Origin: Sphingomonas sp. TREG-RG-20F-R18-01
GTDB taxonomy: Bacteria > Pseudomonadota > Alphaproteobacteria > Sphingomonadales > Sphingomonadaceae
Reading direction: 5' to 3'
Assembly: GCF_022662475.1 (NCBI RefSeq)
Contig: NZ_JAKNQQ010000008.1
Span: forward strand, 1-64,000
DNA: 64,000 bases
The position numbers and the translations under genes are program-made. Of this stretch, positions 1 to 9,320 are shown piece by piece. The notes under the pieces are model-generated. The model was not told the DNA's origin. It searched no databases and was given only the letters and a program-made list of their open reading frames with translations. How positions within the stretch are numbered: position 1 is the stretch's first letter; each line of letters opens with the position of its first letter.

Positions 1-53
1 AAGTCGCTCTTTGCTGCCCCCGCTCATCGCGAAAGCACGTCGCCTATCCGCGG

Positions 54-602
54 TTACGGTGTCCAGCACAGACGCGCGTGCGTGGAGAAGTGGGACGGCA
101 CTCGTCGGAAACCCATGCGCGCATACAGCCGGATCGCACCCGGGTTATCGCGCGCTACGTGCAACCCCACGGAATCCGCCGATGCCACTGCGCCCGCGCG
201 CTGGACCCAGCGGATCAGCGCCGTTCCGCGTCCCCGCCCGCGTTCGATCGCGACAAGCGACAGTTCGATCAGATGCCAGTCGCGGGAACTCCGGTCGAGC
301 GATAGCCGCCCGATCGACACCCAGGCCCCGTCCGGCTCGATCCGGTCGACCACCCAATAGTCTGCGGTGGAATATGCGCGGAGGTAATGCGTATGCTGCA
401 ACCGGAACTGATCCGTGATGAACGCCTCCTGGCGACACTGTGGCCACGAGCACCCCTGCAATTCCGGGGCGCGGACGCTGCCGTAAAGTGCCAGCAGGAA
501 CGGCAGATCGACGCGCCGCGCGAGGCGTAGCCGCAGGTTTTCGGGCAGGCATGCCTTCGGTGCAGCCGGCAAACCAGTTGGGAAGGCAGCGAGATCGCGC
601 AT
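54..602 (-). CDS. GNAT-family N-acetyltransferase
   Basis: A protein of about 182 aa with the GNAT fold: it transfers an acetyl group from acetyl-CoA to an unknown amine. The acetyl-CoA loop is visible as ERGRGRGTALIRW (R/Q-x-x-G-x-G/A type), followed by the typical GLHVARDNPGAIRLYARMGF segment, where an Asn precedes the last helix. The ATG at 602 is preferred; in-frame TTG (632) and GTG (605) codons lie just upstream. It is divergent from the DUF6916 gene at 727 and may belong with the tail-collar block. The substrate cannot be read from sequence. The fold assignment is firm; the role is unknown. Confidence 0.85.
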   Translation of the reverse strand: MRDLAAFPTGLPAAPKACLPENLRLRLARRVDLPFLLALYGSVRAPELQGCSWPQCRQEAFITDQFRLQHTHYLRAYSTADYWVVDRIEPDGAWVSIGRLSLDRSSRDWHLIELSLVAIERGRGRGTALIRWVQRAGAVASADSVGLHVARDNPGAIRLYARMGFRRVPSHFSTHARLCWTP

Positions 603-726
603 CACGCGATTTCGACCAACCCTTGCCGGCAATCGTATCCGTTATCGCGCAGTCTGCTTCTGGCAAGACCGCCTGTACGGATAGAAGCGATCGGACTGGT
701 CCCTCCCGCACCGAGGATAGTACCGA

Positions 727-1017
727 ATGTTTGTTGTGAAACCGGAAGACTTCGAACCCTGGGTAGGCCGACGGGTCCGCGTGGACACCGCGCCCGCGCC
801 GATCGACTTGCTCCTTGCCAGGATCGAGCGGATGCCGCCGATCGTCGGTGCCGATTTCCGTGAACCGTTTTCGATGCTGTTCGAAGGATCATGGCCGGTG
901 CTGCTGCTGGATGCGACCTATCGGTTCGACTGCGGTCGCGGCGGTCCCCATGCCTTCCACGTGACACAACTCCTCCCGCAGGGACGTACGCGACGGTATC
1001 AGGCGATCTTCACCTAG
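727..1017 (+). CDS. DUF6916 family protein
   Basis: A 96-aa soluble protein. The pattern FEPWVGRRVRV, then REPFSMLFEG, then a Tyr and a terminal YQAIFT fits the small DUF6916 family, which is often found beside phage-tail-collar (microcystin-dependent) proteins. A GAGGA Shine-Dalgarno sits about 8 bases before the ATG. The stop codon abuts the stop of the collar gene at 1018 with no bases between, so the two genes are convergent. No signal peptide or membrane segment is seen. The function is unknown; association with collar proteins suggests a partner or chaperone role, which is inference. Confidence 0.75.
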   Translation: MFVVKPEDFEPWVGRRVRVDTAPAPIDLLLARIERMPPIVGADFREPFSMLFEGSWPVLLLDATYRFDCGRGGPHAFHVTQLLPQGRTRRYQAIFT

Positions 1018-1653
1018 TCAGGGCTGTTCGGGCCAGATGCCCACGGAGGCGATGATCGTGGTCACCGCCAGGAATGGCGGCATTGTCGCGATCGGCCCGG
1101 AGCCGCCGGTCGGCGCGATCGTCACCACGCCTCCGCCGCTGGTCACGCTGCCTTGCAAGCCGGCCAGACTGACCGGGACCGCGCCTGGCTGCGTCGCGCT
1201 CGCAGCGGGAACGTACAACACCGGCGTGGTGTCCTGCTCCGCCGTAGAACCGAGGAAACAACCGTTCGTCGGGGTGGCCACTTCCTGAGCCCGAGGAACC
1301 CCCGCAATGGCGGTCAGCGTTCCGTTGAAGGCGCCGCTGGAGGACGGGGTGAAAGCGGCACTATGGGTGTGCGCGGGCAATTGCGCGGTAGTGAGCGCGA
1401 CGACTTCGGCACCGCCTGAGCCACCTGCCGCGCGCGGGGTCAGCCCTGGCCCCGTGCCAGTCCCGATGAACGTCCGGCCCCGAGCGTCCGGAAGGCAGAA
1501 AGTGTTGGGCGGGGTGCCGCCAAAGCTGTTTCCGAGCAATGCGTACAGCGCCTGGTTCTGGTTCACCGGAAGCGGCGCTCCGTTGCAGGTGAGCCAGTTG
1601 ATCGGTGCATACCGAAACCCGACCTGCATGATTTGCCCAATAAACGGATCCAT
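1018..1653 (-). CDS. Phage tail collar domain protein (microcystin-dependent protein family)
   Basis: A 211-aa protein starting MDPFIGQIMQVGFRYAP, the hallmark opening of tail-collar proteins of the MdpB type. The N-terminal collar (about residues 5-60) contains WLTCNGAPLPVNQNQALYAL and LPDARGRTFIGTGTGPG. It is followed by a Gly/Ser/Thr-rich C-terminal half ending in MPPFLAVTTIIASVGIWPEQ. AAGGAGG lies just before the ATG. In phages the domain forms part of the tail fibre; many bacteria carry stand-alone chromosomal copies of unclear role. No other tail gene is nearby, so this is not a prophage. It lies between DUF6916 and the giant autotransporter. Confidence 0.88.
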   Translation of the reverse strand: MDPFIGQIMQVGFRYAPINWLTCNGAPLPVNQNQALYALLGNSFGGTPPNTFCLPDARGRTFIGTGTGPGLTPRAAGGSGGAEVVALTTAQLPAHTHSAAFTPSSSGAFNGTLTAIAGVPRAQEVATPTNGCFLGSTAEQDTTPVLYVPAASATQPGAVPVSLAGLQGSVTSGGGVVTIAPTGGSGPIATMPPFLAVTTIIASVGIWPEQP

Positions 1654-1936
1654 AAGCTCCTCCTTGGTAATTCAAGACACTACACTTCAGGCGCGGTGCA
1701 AAAAAACGGAGTAAAGACGCATTCGGACCGGGTATCAAAATGACCCGAACCGGCGGATGCGACTAAACTCAGCGCTTTACCTATTGCGATCTCCATATTT
1801 GAAGTATTGCCAGTACATGAGAGTACCTCGGTTATGGCGCGATCTACTGGTAGATTTTTCGGTTTGTAGGAATTGCCGGAAAATCCAGCCTGACGGCAGA
1901 GCGGGCGGAGCGTGACCTAGCCAAGCGGGGGCGTGG
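1654..1936. other. Intergenic region between collar protein and autotransporter genes
   Basis: This 283-base divergent spacer must carry both promoters. It is less GC-rich than its surroundings around 1775-1880. I could not pick out convincing -35/-10 pairs or an operator. Confidence 0.5.
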
Positions 1937-4900
1937 ATGCGGGGGGGCGGCGGGCATCGGTTACTCAGGAGCGTTGTCGACGGATCGTTGCGCGTCGCTC
2001 GCGGCGTTTTCGCAGCGGCGCTGGCAGCGGCCTTGCTGCACCCTGCCGCGGTGATGGCGCAGAGTAGCGGGTGCTCGGCGGTCAATGCCGGCCTGCTCGA
2101 TTTTCACGCTGTCCTCGTGAGCAACGACGCGAACCAGCCGGGCACGACCAGCGGCGTCCACAACACATCGGGCGCGCTTTCGATGATGCGGACGACCACC
2201 TCCTATACGGACAATATCGCCGGTTCGACGGGATTCGTGCCCGATGCCGCCACCACCTACAGCTTCACGACGGGGGATCGTCTCGAATTCACCGCGAACG
2301 TCTCCGCAATCAGCGTCCTGGATCCCGCCCGGATTCGCTTCCGCGCCGGATTGAGCACCGGGAACGGCGCGTTTCAACCCGTCCCGGCGCGTGCCGACGC
2401 AACGGCCACGGGGACGTTCACCGGCTTTTACGTCATTCCGAGCGGCCTGCGCGCGATCGGCATGTCGGTCGATTCCCCGAACGGCAGCCACGTGACCGCG
2501 AGTATCTCCGTCATCTGTATCCCCTTTGCCGCCCCGACCCCGACACTGGCCGTTTCGATGACCCACACCGGCACCCCAGCGCAGGGCGGCACCGTCGACT
2601 ACACGATCGTCCCGAGCGTGACCGGCGCGGCGACCAGCGGGGCATTGACGCTCGCCTTCACCTTGCCGAGCGGGCTGAGCTACGCCTCGGGGACGGGCAC
2701 AGGCTGGAACTGCACGTCAGCCTCCTGCACCTACGGTACCACGATTGCCACGGGGGCGAGCGGCAATCCCCTGACGCTGCGCGCGAACGTCGCGGCCACC
2801 GCTGCCACCGGCCTGACGCCGAGCGTCTCGCTGACCGGTGGGGGCGCCTCCATTGCCGCCACCGCAACCAATCCGACCACCATCGCCCAGGTGGCCGCGT
2901 CGGTGACCATCGCCGGGGGCGATACCCAGACGGCGACCGTCGGCACGGCCTTTGCAACGCCGCTCAGCGTCACCGTCCGCGACGCGGCGAACGTTGCGAT
3001 CCCCGATGCATCGGTTACATTTACCGCGCCCGCTTCGGGCGCGAGCGGTACCTTTGCCAACGCGAGCACCGCGGTTCTGGTCAACGCCTCGGGGGCGGGC
3101 GTTGCCAGTTCGGGGACGTTCACCGCGAATGCGATCGCCGGGGCCTATGTGGTCTCCGCCACCGCGGGCACGGCGTCTGCCACCTTTGCGCTGACCAACA
3201 CCGCCGCGACCGCGGTGCCCACGGTCACTGGCATCGCTCCGGCATCGGGCCCTTTGACAGGCGGCGGTTCGGTGGTGATCACCGGCACCGCTCTGACCGG
3301 CGCTACGGACGTTCATTTCGGGTCGACCCCCGCCAACCGATTTACCGTCGACAGCGCAACGCAGATTACCGCCACCGCCCCCGCCGCAAGCGCGGGCGTG
3401 GTGGACGTGACCGTCGCCACCCCGGGCGGCACCAGCGCGACGAACGTTGCAACCCGGTTCACGTACGCGCAGTCCCCGCCCACACCGACGATCACCGCGA
3501 CGCCGCTGGCGCTGTCGAACAGCGCAAGTGCCACCTTCCAGTTCACGCTCGCCGCTGGAACCGCGGAGTGCGCGATCGACACGGGCAGTTTCGCGGCGTG
3601 CGTAAGTCCGGTGTCGTTCAGTGGCCTGGCGGACGGACCGCATGTCTTCCAGGTCCGCGCGTCGAACAACGGGCTGACCAGTTCGCCGGCCTCCCATAGC
3701 TGGTCGATCGATACCACGCCGCCCGCCGCTCCCGTGGTCGGCACCCCCGCGACCGGGTCCAGCCGCGTGGTGACGCTGCGCAGCGTTGCCGGGACGGCGG
3801 AAGCAGCCACGACGGTCACGATTTACCTCGATGGCACGGCGGATGGAACTGCCACGGCTGACGGGTCGGGCCAGTGGACATATACGCTCGCTAGTCTGAC
3901 CCCGGGTGCGCACACCGTGACGGCGCGCAGTACCGATGCTGCCGGCAACGCCTCGCCCGAGTCCGCGACCCGCAGCTTCACCGCGGCGGCAGTGCTCACC
4001 GCGACCCAGGCGGTGTCGAGCGTGGCGGCGACTACCAACGTTGCCCTCACAGCGGTGCAGCCAGTCACCACGAGCGGCGGCCTTGCACCGGTGGGTTATG
4101 CGCTCAGTGGTGGCACCCTGCCGGATGGCCTGGCATTCGACACCACGACCGGCCGGCTGTCCGGCACGCCGACCGTGCCTCTGGCGGCGGCGACCTTCAC
4201 CGTCACCGCAACCGACGCGCTCAGCCAGACGGCTTCGCAGACGTTCAGCCTGAGCGTCGGCACGGCGAGCCAGACGATCACCTTCACCTCGACCGCGCCG
4301 TCCGCTGCGATCGTCGGCGGCGCGAGCTATACTCCGGCGGCGACCGCGACCTCGGGTCTGCCGGTCGCCTTTACGATCGATCCTTCCAGCAGCGCGATCT
4401 GCACCCTTTCGGGGGGGCACGTCAGTTTTACGGCCGCCGGGACATGCCGGGTCAACGCGGACCAGTCGGGCAACGCCGCCTATGCCGCCGCGGCGCAGAT
4501 GTCGCAGAGCTTCGCGGTCGGCGCGGCGAGCCAGACGATCGGTTTCACCTCGACCGCGCCGGTCGGGGCGGTGGTCGGGGGAGCAACCTATACCCCCACC
4601 GCGACTGCGACATCCGGCTTGCCGATCGCGTTTACGATCGACGTCTTGAGCAGTGCGGTGTGCGCGATCGGCGCGGGCGTCGTGCGCTTTACCGGGACCG
4701 GCACGTGCCGGATCGATGCCGACCAGCCTGGCAACGCTGGGTATGCTGCGGCGCCGCAGGTCCAGCAAAGCTTCGCCGTCGGAGCAGCAAGCCAGACGAT
4801 CAGCTTCACGACACTCGCCCCTGGCAACGCAAAGGTGGGCGGCACGCCGTATAGCCCGTCGGCGATTGCAACGTCGGGCCTTCCGGTAACCCTGACGATC

Positions 4901-7900
4901 GACCCGACCAGCAGCGCGGTATGCGCGCTTTCAGGGGGCAGCGTTCGTTTCCAAGGGAGCGGGACGTGCCTGATCGACGCCGATCAGGGAGGCAATGCGG
5001 GATATGCCGCCGCCCTGCAAGTCCGGCAGAGCATTACCGTCGGCAAGGGTGACCAGACGATCAGCTTTGCCGGATTGTCCGGGGCATCGCTCTCCGCCTC
5101 TCCGCTGATGCTCTCGGCAACCGCTGGTTCGGGGTTGACCGTCCCATTCTCAAGCGAAACGACCGGCGTCTGCACGGTCGCGGGAACCACGCTCACGCTG
5201 GTTGCGCAAGGCACCTGCACCATTGCCGCCGACCAGCCCGGCGACACCAACTGGAACGCCGCGCCGACCGTGCGCCGCAGCTTTACCGTACTGCCGGCGA
5301 CGCTTTCGTTGACGCCCGGACACGGCACGGCCGCGGTGGTCGGCGCGTCCTTCAGCCAGGCCAATACGGTGACGGGCGGCGTCGCGCCATATCACTTCAC
5401 TCTGGCGAGCGGGACGCTGCCGGAGGGTACAAGCCTCGATTCCGCGACCGGGACGGTAAACGGCACGCTCACCCACGCCGGAGCATTCAGCTACACCGTT
5501 TCCGTGACCGACTCCGCCAGCCCGCCGACGACGGCAAGCGGCGGCGGCGTTGCGGGCGGGACCGTCGCCAAGGGGAGTCAGACGCTCGGCTTCACGTCCA
5601 CGCCACCGTCCCCGGCGGTGGTCGGCGGGACCTATACGGTCGTTGCGCTATCCTCGGCCAGTTTGACGCCCGCTTATGCGATCGCCCCTGCCGGCGCCGG
5701 CGTGTGCACCCTCGCCGGGGCGACGGTGACGTTCGCAGCGCCCGGAAATTGCCTGATCTATGCGGACCAGCCGGGAACGCGCGATTACGACGCCGCGCCA
5801 CAGATCAGCCAAACGGTGACGGTTCTCGCCGCACCGACCGCAGCCGACCGCACCGAAACCGTCCCCTATGCCAGTACGGGTACGACAATCGACCTCGGAT
5901 CCAGCATCGGCGGGGGCGGGCACACCGGAATCGCGATCGTGTCACCACCCGGGCATGGCACCGCGAGCTTAGCGGGCGACCGGGTCACCTACACACCAGC
6001 CACCGGATATTTTGGATCGGACAGTTTTACTTACAGCGCGACCGGCCCGGGCGGGACATCATCCCCCGCGACGGTGCGCGTGACCGTTGCCACGCCCGCG
6101 GCCCCGGGCTCGGCAGGCGGTACCCTCGACGTGGGGTATGACAGCACCGGGCAGGCGATCCCGCTCCAGCCGAGCGGGGTCTACACCGAGCTCGCGATCG
6201 CCACCGCGCCGACCAAGGGCAGCGTGACGATCAGCGGTACGACCGCGACCTATGTTCCGACGCACGGCAGCTACGGTGCGGACAGCTTCAGCTATACCGC
6301 GACCGGCCCCGGCGGCACTTCCGCGCCCGCCACGATCAGCGTCACGATCGCGCTGCCCGCCGCTCCGGGCGCGACCGGGAGCACGGCGGCGGTCGCGTAT
6401 GACAGCACGGGGCAGGCGATCCCGCTCCAGCCCAGCGGCGTCTACACCGCCCTTGCGATCGCCACCGCGCCGACCAAGGGCAGCGTGACGATCAGCGGTA
6501 CGACCGCGACCTATGTCCCGACGCACGGCAACTACGGCGCGGACAGCTTCAGCTATACCGCGACCGGCCCCGGCGGCACTTCCGCGCCCGCCACGATCAG
6601 CGTCACGATCGCGCTGCCCGCCGCCCCGGGCGCGACCGGGAGCACGGCGGCGGTCGCGTATGACAGCACGGGGCAGGCGATCCCGCTCCAGCCCAGCGGT
6701 GTCTTTACCGGCGTTGCTCTTGCGACACCGCCGACCAAGGGGACGGTCACCATCGCCGGTACGATCGCGACCTATGTTCCCACCCCGGGAAGCTACGGTG
6801 CAGACAGTTTCACGTATATCGCGACCGGCCCCGGGGGCACGTCCACGCCCGCCACCGTCGGCGTGACGATCGAGACGCCCGCCGCGCCCGGTACGGCGGC
6901 GATCGCCGCGGCGGTTGCCTATGGCAGCACCGGTCAGGCGATCGCCCTGCAACCGAGCGGCGTCTTTGCCAGTGTCGCGCTCGCGACCGCGCCGACCAAG
7001 GGGTCGGTGACCATCACCGGCACGACCGCGCGCTACGTTCCGGCCGCAGGAAGCTATGGTGCGGACAGCTTCACCTATACCGCGACCGGGCCCGGAGGGA
7101 CCTCCGCGCCCGCAACCGTCAGCGTGACGATCGCCACGCCGCCGCCGCCGACCGCCGCGCCCGTCAACGTCGCGGCGTCGGGCACCACCGTCGAAGGCGG
7201 CGCAAGCGTGGGGATCGACCTCGCCAGGCTCGTCTCCGGGACGTTCGCGACGATCGAGATTGCCACGCCCCCGACGCACGGCAGCGTGACCTTGCGCGCC
7301 CCCCCGGCCGCAGCCGTGAGCACGGCGCGGGCCACCGGCGACGTGGGTATTCTCGCGGTCGCGGACTGGACCGCCGTCTATACGCCCCAGGCGGGGTTTG
7401 CCGGCACCGACAGTTTCCAGTTCGTCGCGGTTGGTCCGGGGGGACGATCGCCCCCCGCAACCGTCGCGATCACCGTCACCGGACAGGCCCCGACCGTGCA
7501 GGCCAAGACCGCCAGTATCGGCGATGCACAGACGGTCTCGATCGATCTCAGCGAAGGCGCGATCGGCGCGCCGTTCACTGCGGCAACGATCGACTCGATC
7601 ACGCCGGACGATGCGGCGACCGGCCGCATCGTCCAGGGCGGCAGCGCCGCGCAACCGAGCTACCGCCTCGATCTCACCACCCGGGCGCATTACGGGGGGA
7701 CGGTGATCGTGCGCTATCGGCTCGGCAACGCCTTTGGCCTGTCCGCCCCCGCCGCGGTGACCGTCACCGTCACCGCACGCCCGGACCCGTCCGCCGACCC
7801 CGTCGTGCGCGCGATCGCCGATGCCCAAGCCGAAACCGCGCGCCGCTTCGCGCGGACTCAAGTGTCGAATTTCATGACTCGCGCCCAGCAACTCCATCAT

Positions 7901-8992
7901 GGCGGCGGCGCGACCAACCCGCTCGGCATCGCGGTTACCCTGCGGGACGCGGTGCTGTCCCCGCGCGGAACGAACCCGTCGGCGCAGGACCCGACGTTCT
8001 CACCGGCCGACCGCAACCGATACGTTTCCAGGACCGAGGCCGATGCCGCCTTGCCCGGGCGACCGATCGGCAGGGCGCGGAGCGAGGATCAATCCGCCGA
8101 CCCTGGCGCTGCCGCGTCGCGCCCGCGGGCGGAAGCGTCGACCGTCGGCTCGCGCGCGATCGGCAGCGTCGCGGTGTGGACCGGGGGATCGATCGAGATC
8201 GGTACGCTCGATCGGCAGTCGGCGCGCGCGAAGATCACGCTCGCGAGCGGCGGTCTGTCTAGCGGCGCGGATCTCCGGATCGCGGACTGGGCCACGCTTG
8301 GGCTGGGCGGTGGCTATGGCAGCGACGTCAGCCGGATCGACGGCGAGGCGGCGCGCGTCCGCAGTGAAACCAAGGTGCTTGCCGCTTATGGCAGCTTCGC
8401 GCCGATCGACGGGGCGTTCGTCGATGTGATGATCGGGCACGGCAGCCTCGACTATGCAACGCGCCGCGCGGTTGCGGCGACGGGGGAGGTCGCGCTGGGC
8501 CGACGCGATGGTACCATGACTTTCGGCGCAGCGTCGGCGGGGCTGGACCGTGCGGATGACCGGCTGCGATGGTCGGCCTATGGTCGGTTCGAATGGCTGG
8601 ATGGCACGCTCGATTCCTATGCCGAGACGGGAGCGACGCGCTATGCGCTGCGGTTCGATGCGCGGCATGTGCGATCGCTGACCGGCGTGGTGGGGGGGCG
8701 CTTCGAAATGACGCAGGACCTCGGTTTCGCCGCGATAAGCCCGCGGATCGCGGCGGAGTGGCTTCATGAATTCGAGGCTGCCGGGGTGCAGGCGCTGGAC
8801 TATGCCGATTTTACCGGGGCATCGACCTATCGGATTCGCGGCATCGGCTGGCAGCGGGAGCAATATCAGCTCACGATCGGAAGCCGCCTCCGCTTGATGA
8901 CGCAGTGGATGATCGACACCGAGATCGGCCTGCGCGGCGCGTCCGGCGAGCGCGCAGCACAGGCGCGGTTGCGGATCAGCAAACAGTTCTGA
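1937..8992 (+). CDS. Giant Ig-like-repeat autotransporter (surface adhesin-like)
   Basis: A protein of about 2351 aa. An N-terminal signal (hydrophobic stretch about residues 24-41, cleavage near AVMAQ-SS) is followed by a mixed Ig-like passenger. An IPT/TIG-like domain starting near VTGIAPASGPLTGGG (about residue 427) is followed by putative-Ig domains. Next come five Cys-paired repeats with SQTI-F-ST and GTC-I-ADQ motifs (about residues 775-1300) and five repeats with YDSTGQAI and GPGGTS motifs (about 1300-1735). From about residue 2077 (SVAVWTGG) to the terminal Phe the sequence reads as an autotransporter beta-domain. The passenger is presumably exposed at the surface for adhesion or biofilm formation. 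No protease or glycosidase domain is seen. The start is uncertain: only a G-rich stretch precedes the ATG. Confidence 0.85.
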   Translation: MRGGGGHRLLRSVVDGSLRVARGVFAAALAAALLHPAAVMAQSSGCSAVNAGLLDFHAVLVSNDANQPGTTSGVHNTSGALSMMRTTTSYTDNIAGSTGFVPDAATTYSFTTGDRLEFTANVSAISVLDPARIRFRAGLSTGNGAFQPVPARADATATGTFTGFYVIPSGLRAIGMSVDSPNGSHVTASISVICIPFAAPTPTLAVSMTHTGTPAQGGTVDYTIVPSVTGAATSGALTLAFTLPSGLSYASGTGTGWNCTSASCTYGTTIATGASGNPLTLRANVAATAATGLTPSVSLTGGGASIAATATNPTTIAQVAASVTIAGGDTQTATVGTAFATPLSVTVRDAANVAIPDASVTFTAPASGASGTFANASTAVLVNASGAGVASSGTFTANAIAGAYVVSATAGTASATFALTNTAATAVPTVTGIAPASGPLTGGGSVVITGTALTGATDVHFGSTPANRFTVDSATQITATAPAASAGVVDVTVATPGGTSATNVATRFTYAQSPPTPTITATPLALSNSASATFQFTLAAGTAECAIDTGSFAACVSPVSFSGLADGPHVFQVRASNNGLTSSPASHSWSIDTTPPAAPVVGTPATGSSRVVTLRSVAGTAEAATTVTIYLDGTADGTATADGSGQWTYTLASLTPGAHTVTARSTDAAGNASPESATRSFTAAAVLTATQAVSSVAATTNVALTAVQPVTTSGGLAPVGYALSGGTLPDGLAFDTTTGRLSGTPTVPLAAATFTVTATDALSQTASQTFSLSVGTASQTITFTSTAPSAAIVGGASYTPAATATSGLPVAFTIDPSSSAICTLSGGHVSFTAAGTCRVNADQSGNAAYAAAAQMSQSFAVGAASQTIGFTSTAPVGAVVGGATYTPTATATSGLPIAFTIDVLSSAVCAIGAGVVRFTGTGTCRIDADQPGNAGYAAAPQVQQSFAVGAASQTISFTTLAPGNAKVGGTPYSPSAIATSGLPVTLTIDPTSSAVCALSGGSVRFQGSGTCLIDADQGGNAGYAAALQVRQSITVGKGDQTISFAGLSGASLSASPLMLSATAGSGLTVPFSSETTGVCTVAGTTLTLVAQGTCTIAADQPGDTNWNAAPTVRRSFTVLPATLSLTPGHGTAAVVGASFSQANTVTGGVAPYHFTLASGTLPEGTSLDSATGTVNGTLTHAGAFSYTVSVTDSASPPTTASGGGVAGGTVAKGSQTLGFTSTPPSPAVVGGTYTVVALSSASLTPAYAIAPAGAGVCTLAGATVTFAAPGNCLIYADQPGTRDYDAAPQISQTVTVLAAPTAADRTETVPYASTGTTIDLGSSIGGGGHTGIAIVSPPGHGTASLAGDRVTYTPATGYFGSDSFTYSATGPGGTSSPATVRVTVATPAAPGSAGGTLDVGYDSTGQAIPLQPSGVYTELAIATAPTKGSVTISGTTATYVPTHGSYGADSFSYTATGPGGTSAPATISVTIALPAAPGATGSTAAVAYDSTGQAIPLQPSGVYTALAIATAPTKGSVTISGTTATYVPTHGNYGADSFSYTATGPGGTSAPATISVTIALPAAPGATGSTAAVAYDSTGQAIPLQPSGVFTGVALATPPTKGTVTIAGTIATYVPTPGSYGADSFTYIATGPGGTSTPATVGVTIETPAAPGTAAIAAAVAYGSTGQAIALQPSGVFASVALATAPTKGSVTITGTTARYVPAAGSYGADSFTYTATGPGGTSAPATVSVTIATPPPPTAAPVNVAASGTTVEGGASVGIDLARLVSGTFATIEIATPPTHGSVTLRAPPAAAVSTARATGDVGILAVADWTAVYTPQAGFAGTDSFQFVAVGPGGRSPPATVAITVTGQAPTVQAKTASIGDAQTVSIDLSEGAIGAPFTAATIDSITPDDAATGRIVQGGSAAQPSYRLDLTTRAHYGGTVIVRYRLGNAFGLSAPAAVTVTVTARPDPSADPVVRAIADAQAETARRFARTQVSNFMTRAQQLHHGGGATNPLGIAVTLRDAVLSPRGTNPSAQDPTFSPADRNRYVSRTEADAALPGRPIGRARSEDQSADPGAAASRPRAEASTVGSRAIGSVAVWTGGSIEIGTLDRQSARAKITLASGGLSSGADLRIADWATLGLGGGYGSDVSRIDGEAARVRSETKVLAAYGSFAPIDGAFVDVMIGHGSLDYATRRAVAATGEVALGRRDGTMTFGAASAGLDRADDRLRWSAYGRFEWLDGTLDSYAETGATRYALRFDARHVRSLTGVVGGRFEMTQDLGFAAISPRIAAEWLHEFEAAGVQALDYADFTGASTYRIRGIGWQREQYQLTIGSRLRLMTQWMIDTEIGLRGASGERAAQARLRISKQF
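4260..5835 (+). repeat. Coding repeat family A, 261-base period, Cys-paired Ig-like units
   Basis: The anchor codons for SQTI or DQTI fall at 4271, 4532, 4793 and 5054, exactly 261 bases (87 codons) apart. A further unit begins near 5579 after an inserted Ig-like domain. Each unit carries two cysteines about 12-13 residues apart (for example ICTLSGG and GTCRVNADQ), likely forming a disulfide in the exported passenger. Confidence 0.85.
5840..7140 (+). repeat. Coding repeat family B, 261-base period, cadherin/Big-like units
   Basis: The codons for GQAI fall at 6152, 6413, 6674 and 6935, a perfect 261-base spacing; a more diverged unit precedes them (about 5840-6090). The middle units are nearly identical in DNA, for example the segment around 6361-6600 repeats with very few changes. 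This points to recent duplication or gene conversion and makes unit number likely to vary. Confidence 0.88.
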
Positions 8993-9320
8993 TGCACGCC
9001 GCGGACGATCGACGTCCTGGCAAAGAAGGCGCGCGCCCCCTTTATCTTGCATGAGTGGGGGGCGCGATCCTAACCCGATGAGGGGCCAGCGTGGGCCGTG
9101 CGCCGTTCCGCAGACCGTCCGTCACGCGCTGATGGTCGACGTTCAATCAACGGGCTCATCCCTATTGGACGGCAGCAGGAAGCATTCGGCAGCCATGCGC
9201 CTGCCCGCGAACTGGGGTGAACCGTCGGACGTTGCCGATGCCAGGCCAGCAAGGTGAAACGACCGGGACGGGTGGTGCTAGCCCGGTCGGGAGCGCGACC
9301 TGCAGTGACGCGAGGACCGT
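8993..9320. other. Gap between autotransporter and AraC regulator genes
   Basis: A 328-base convergent intergenic region. It holds a terminator-like hairpin (9032-9066). No credible gene was seen in the remainder. Confidence 0.5.
9032..9066 (+). terminator. Hairpin downstream of the autotransporter gene
   Basis: Nine-base perfect arms (CGCGCCCCC and GGGGGCGCG) are separated by a 17-base loop, about 40 bases after the autotransporter stop. There is no T-run, so it may be a weak terminator or an mRNA 3'-end stabiliser. Confidence 0.4.

Noticed and set aside
727..1653. Prophage or phage-tail gene cluster suggested by the collar domain
   Set aside because: No capsid, terminase, portal, integrase or other tail gene is present within several kb; the collar gene is a stand-alone type.
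4260..7140. 261-base repeats considered as a CRISPR or other non-coding array
   Set aside because: The repeats are in frame within one long coding region with no spacers and no cas genes.
6059..7900. Long minus-strand frame antisense to the Ig-repeat autotransporter
   Set aside because: It is a low-complexity shadow of the repeats on the other strand with Arg/Gly/Asp-rich composition and no recognisable domain.
9051..9257. 68-codon plus-strand frame after the autotransporter
   Set aside because: Its start lies within the hairpin region, it lacks a Shine-Dalgarno, and its composition is not protein-like.
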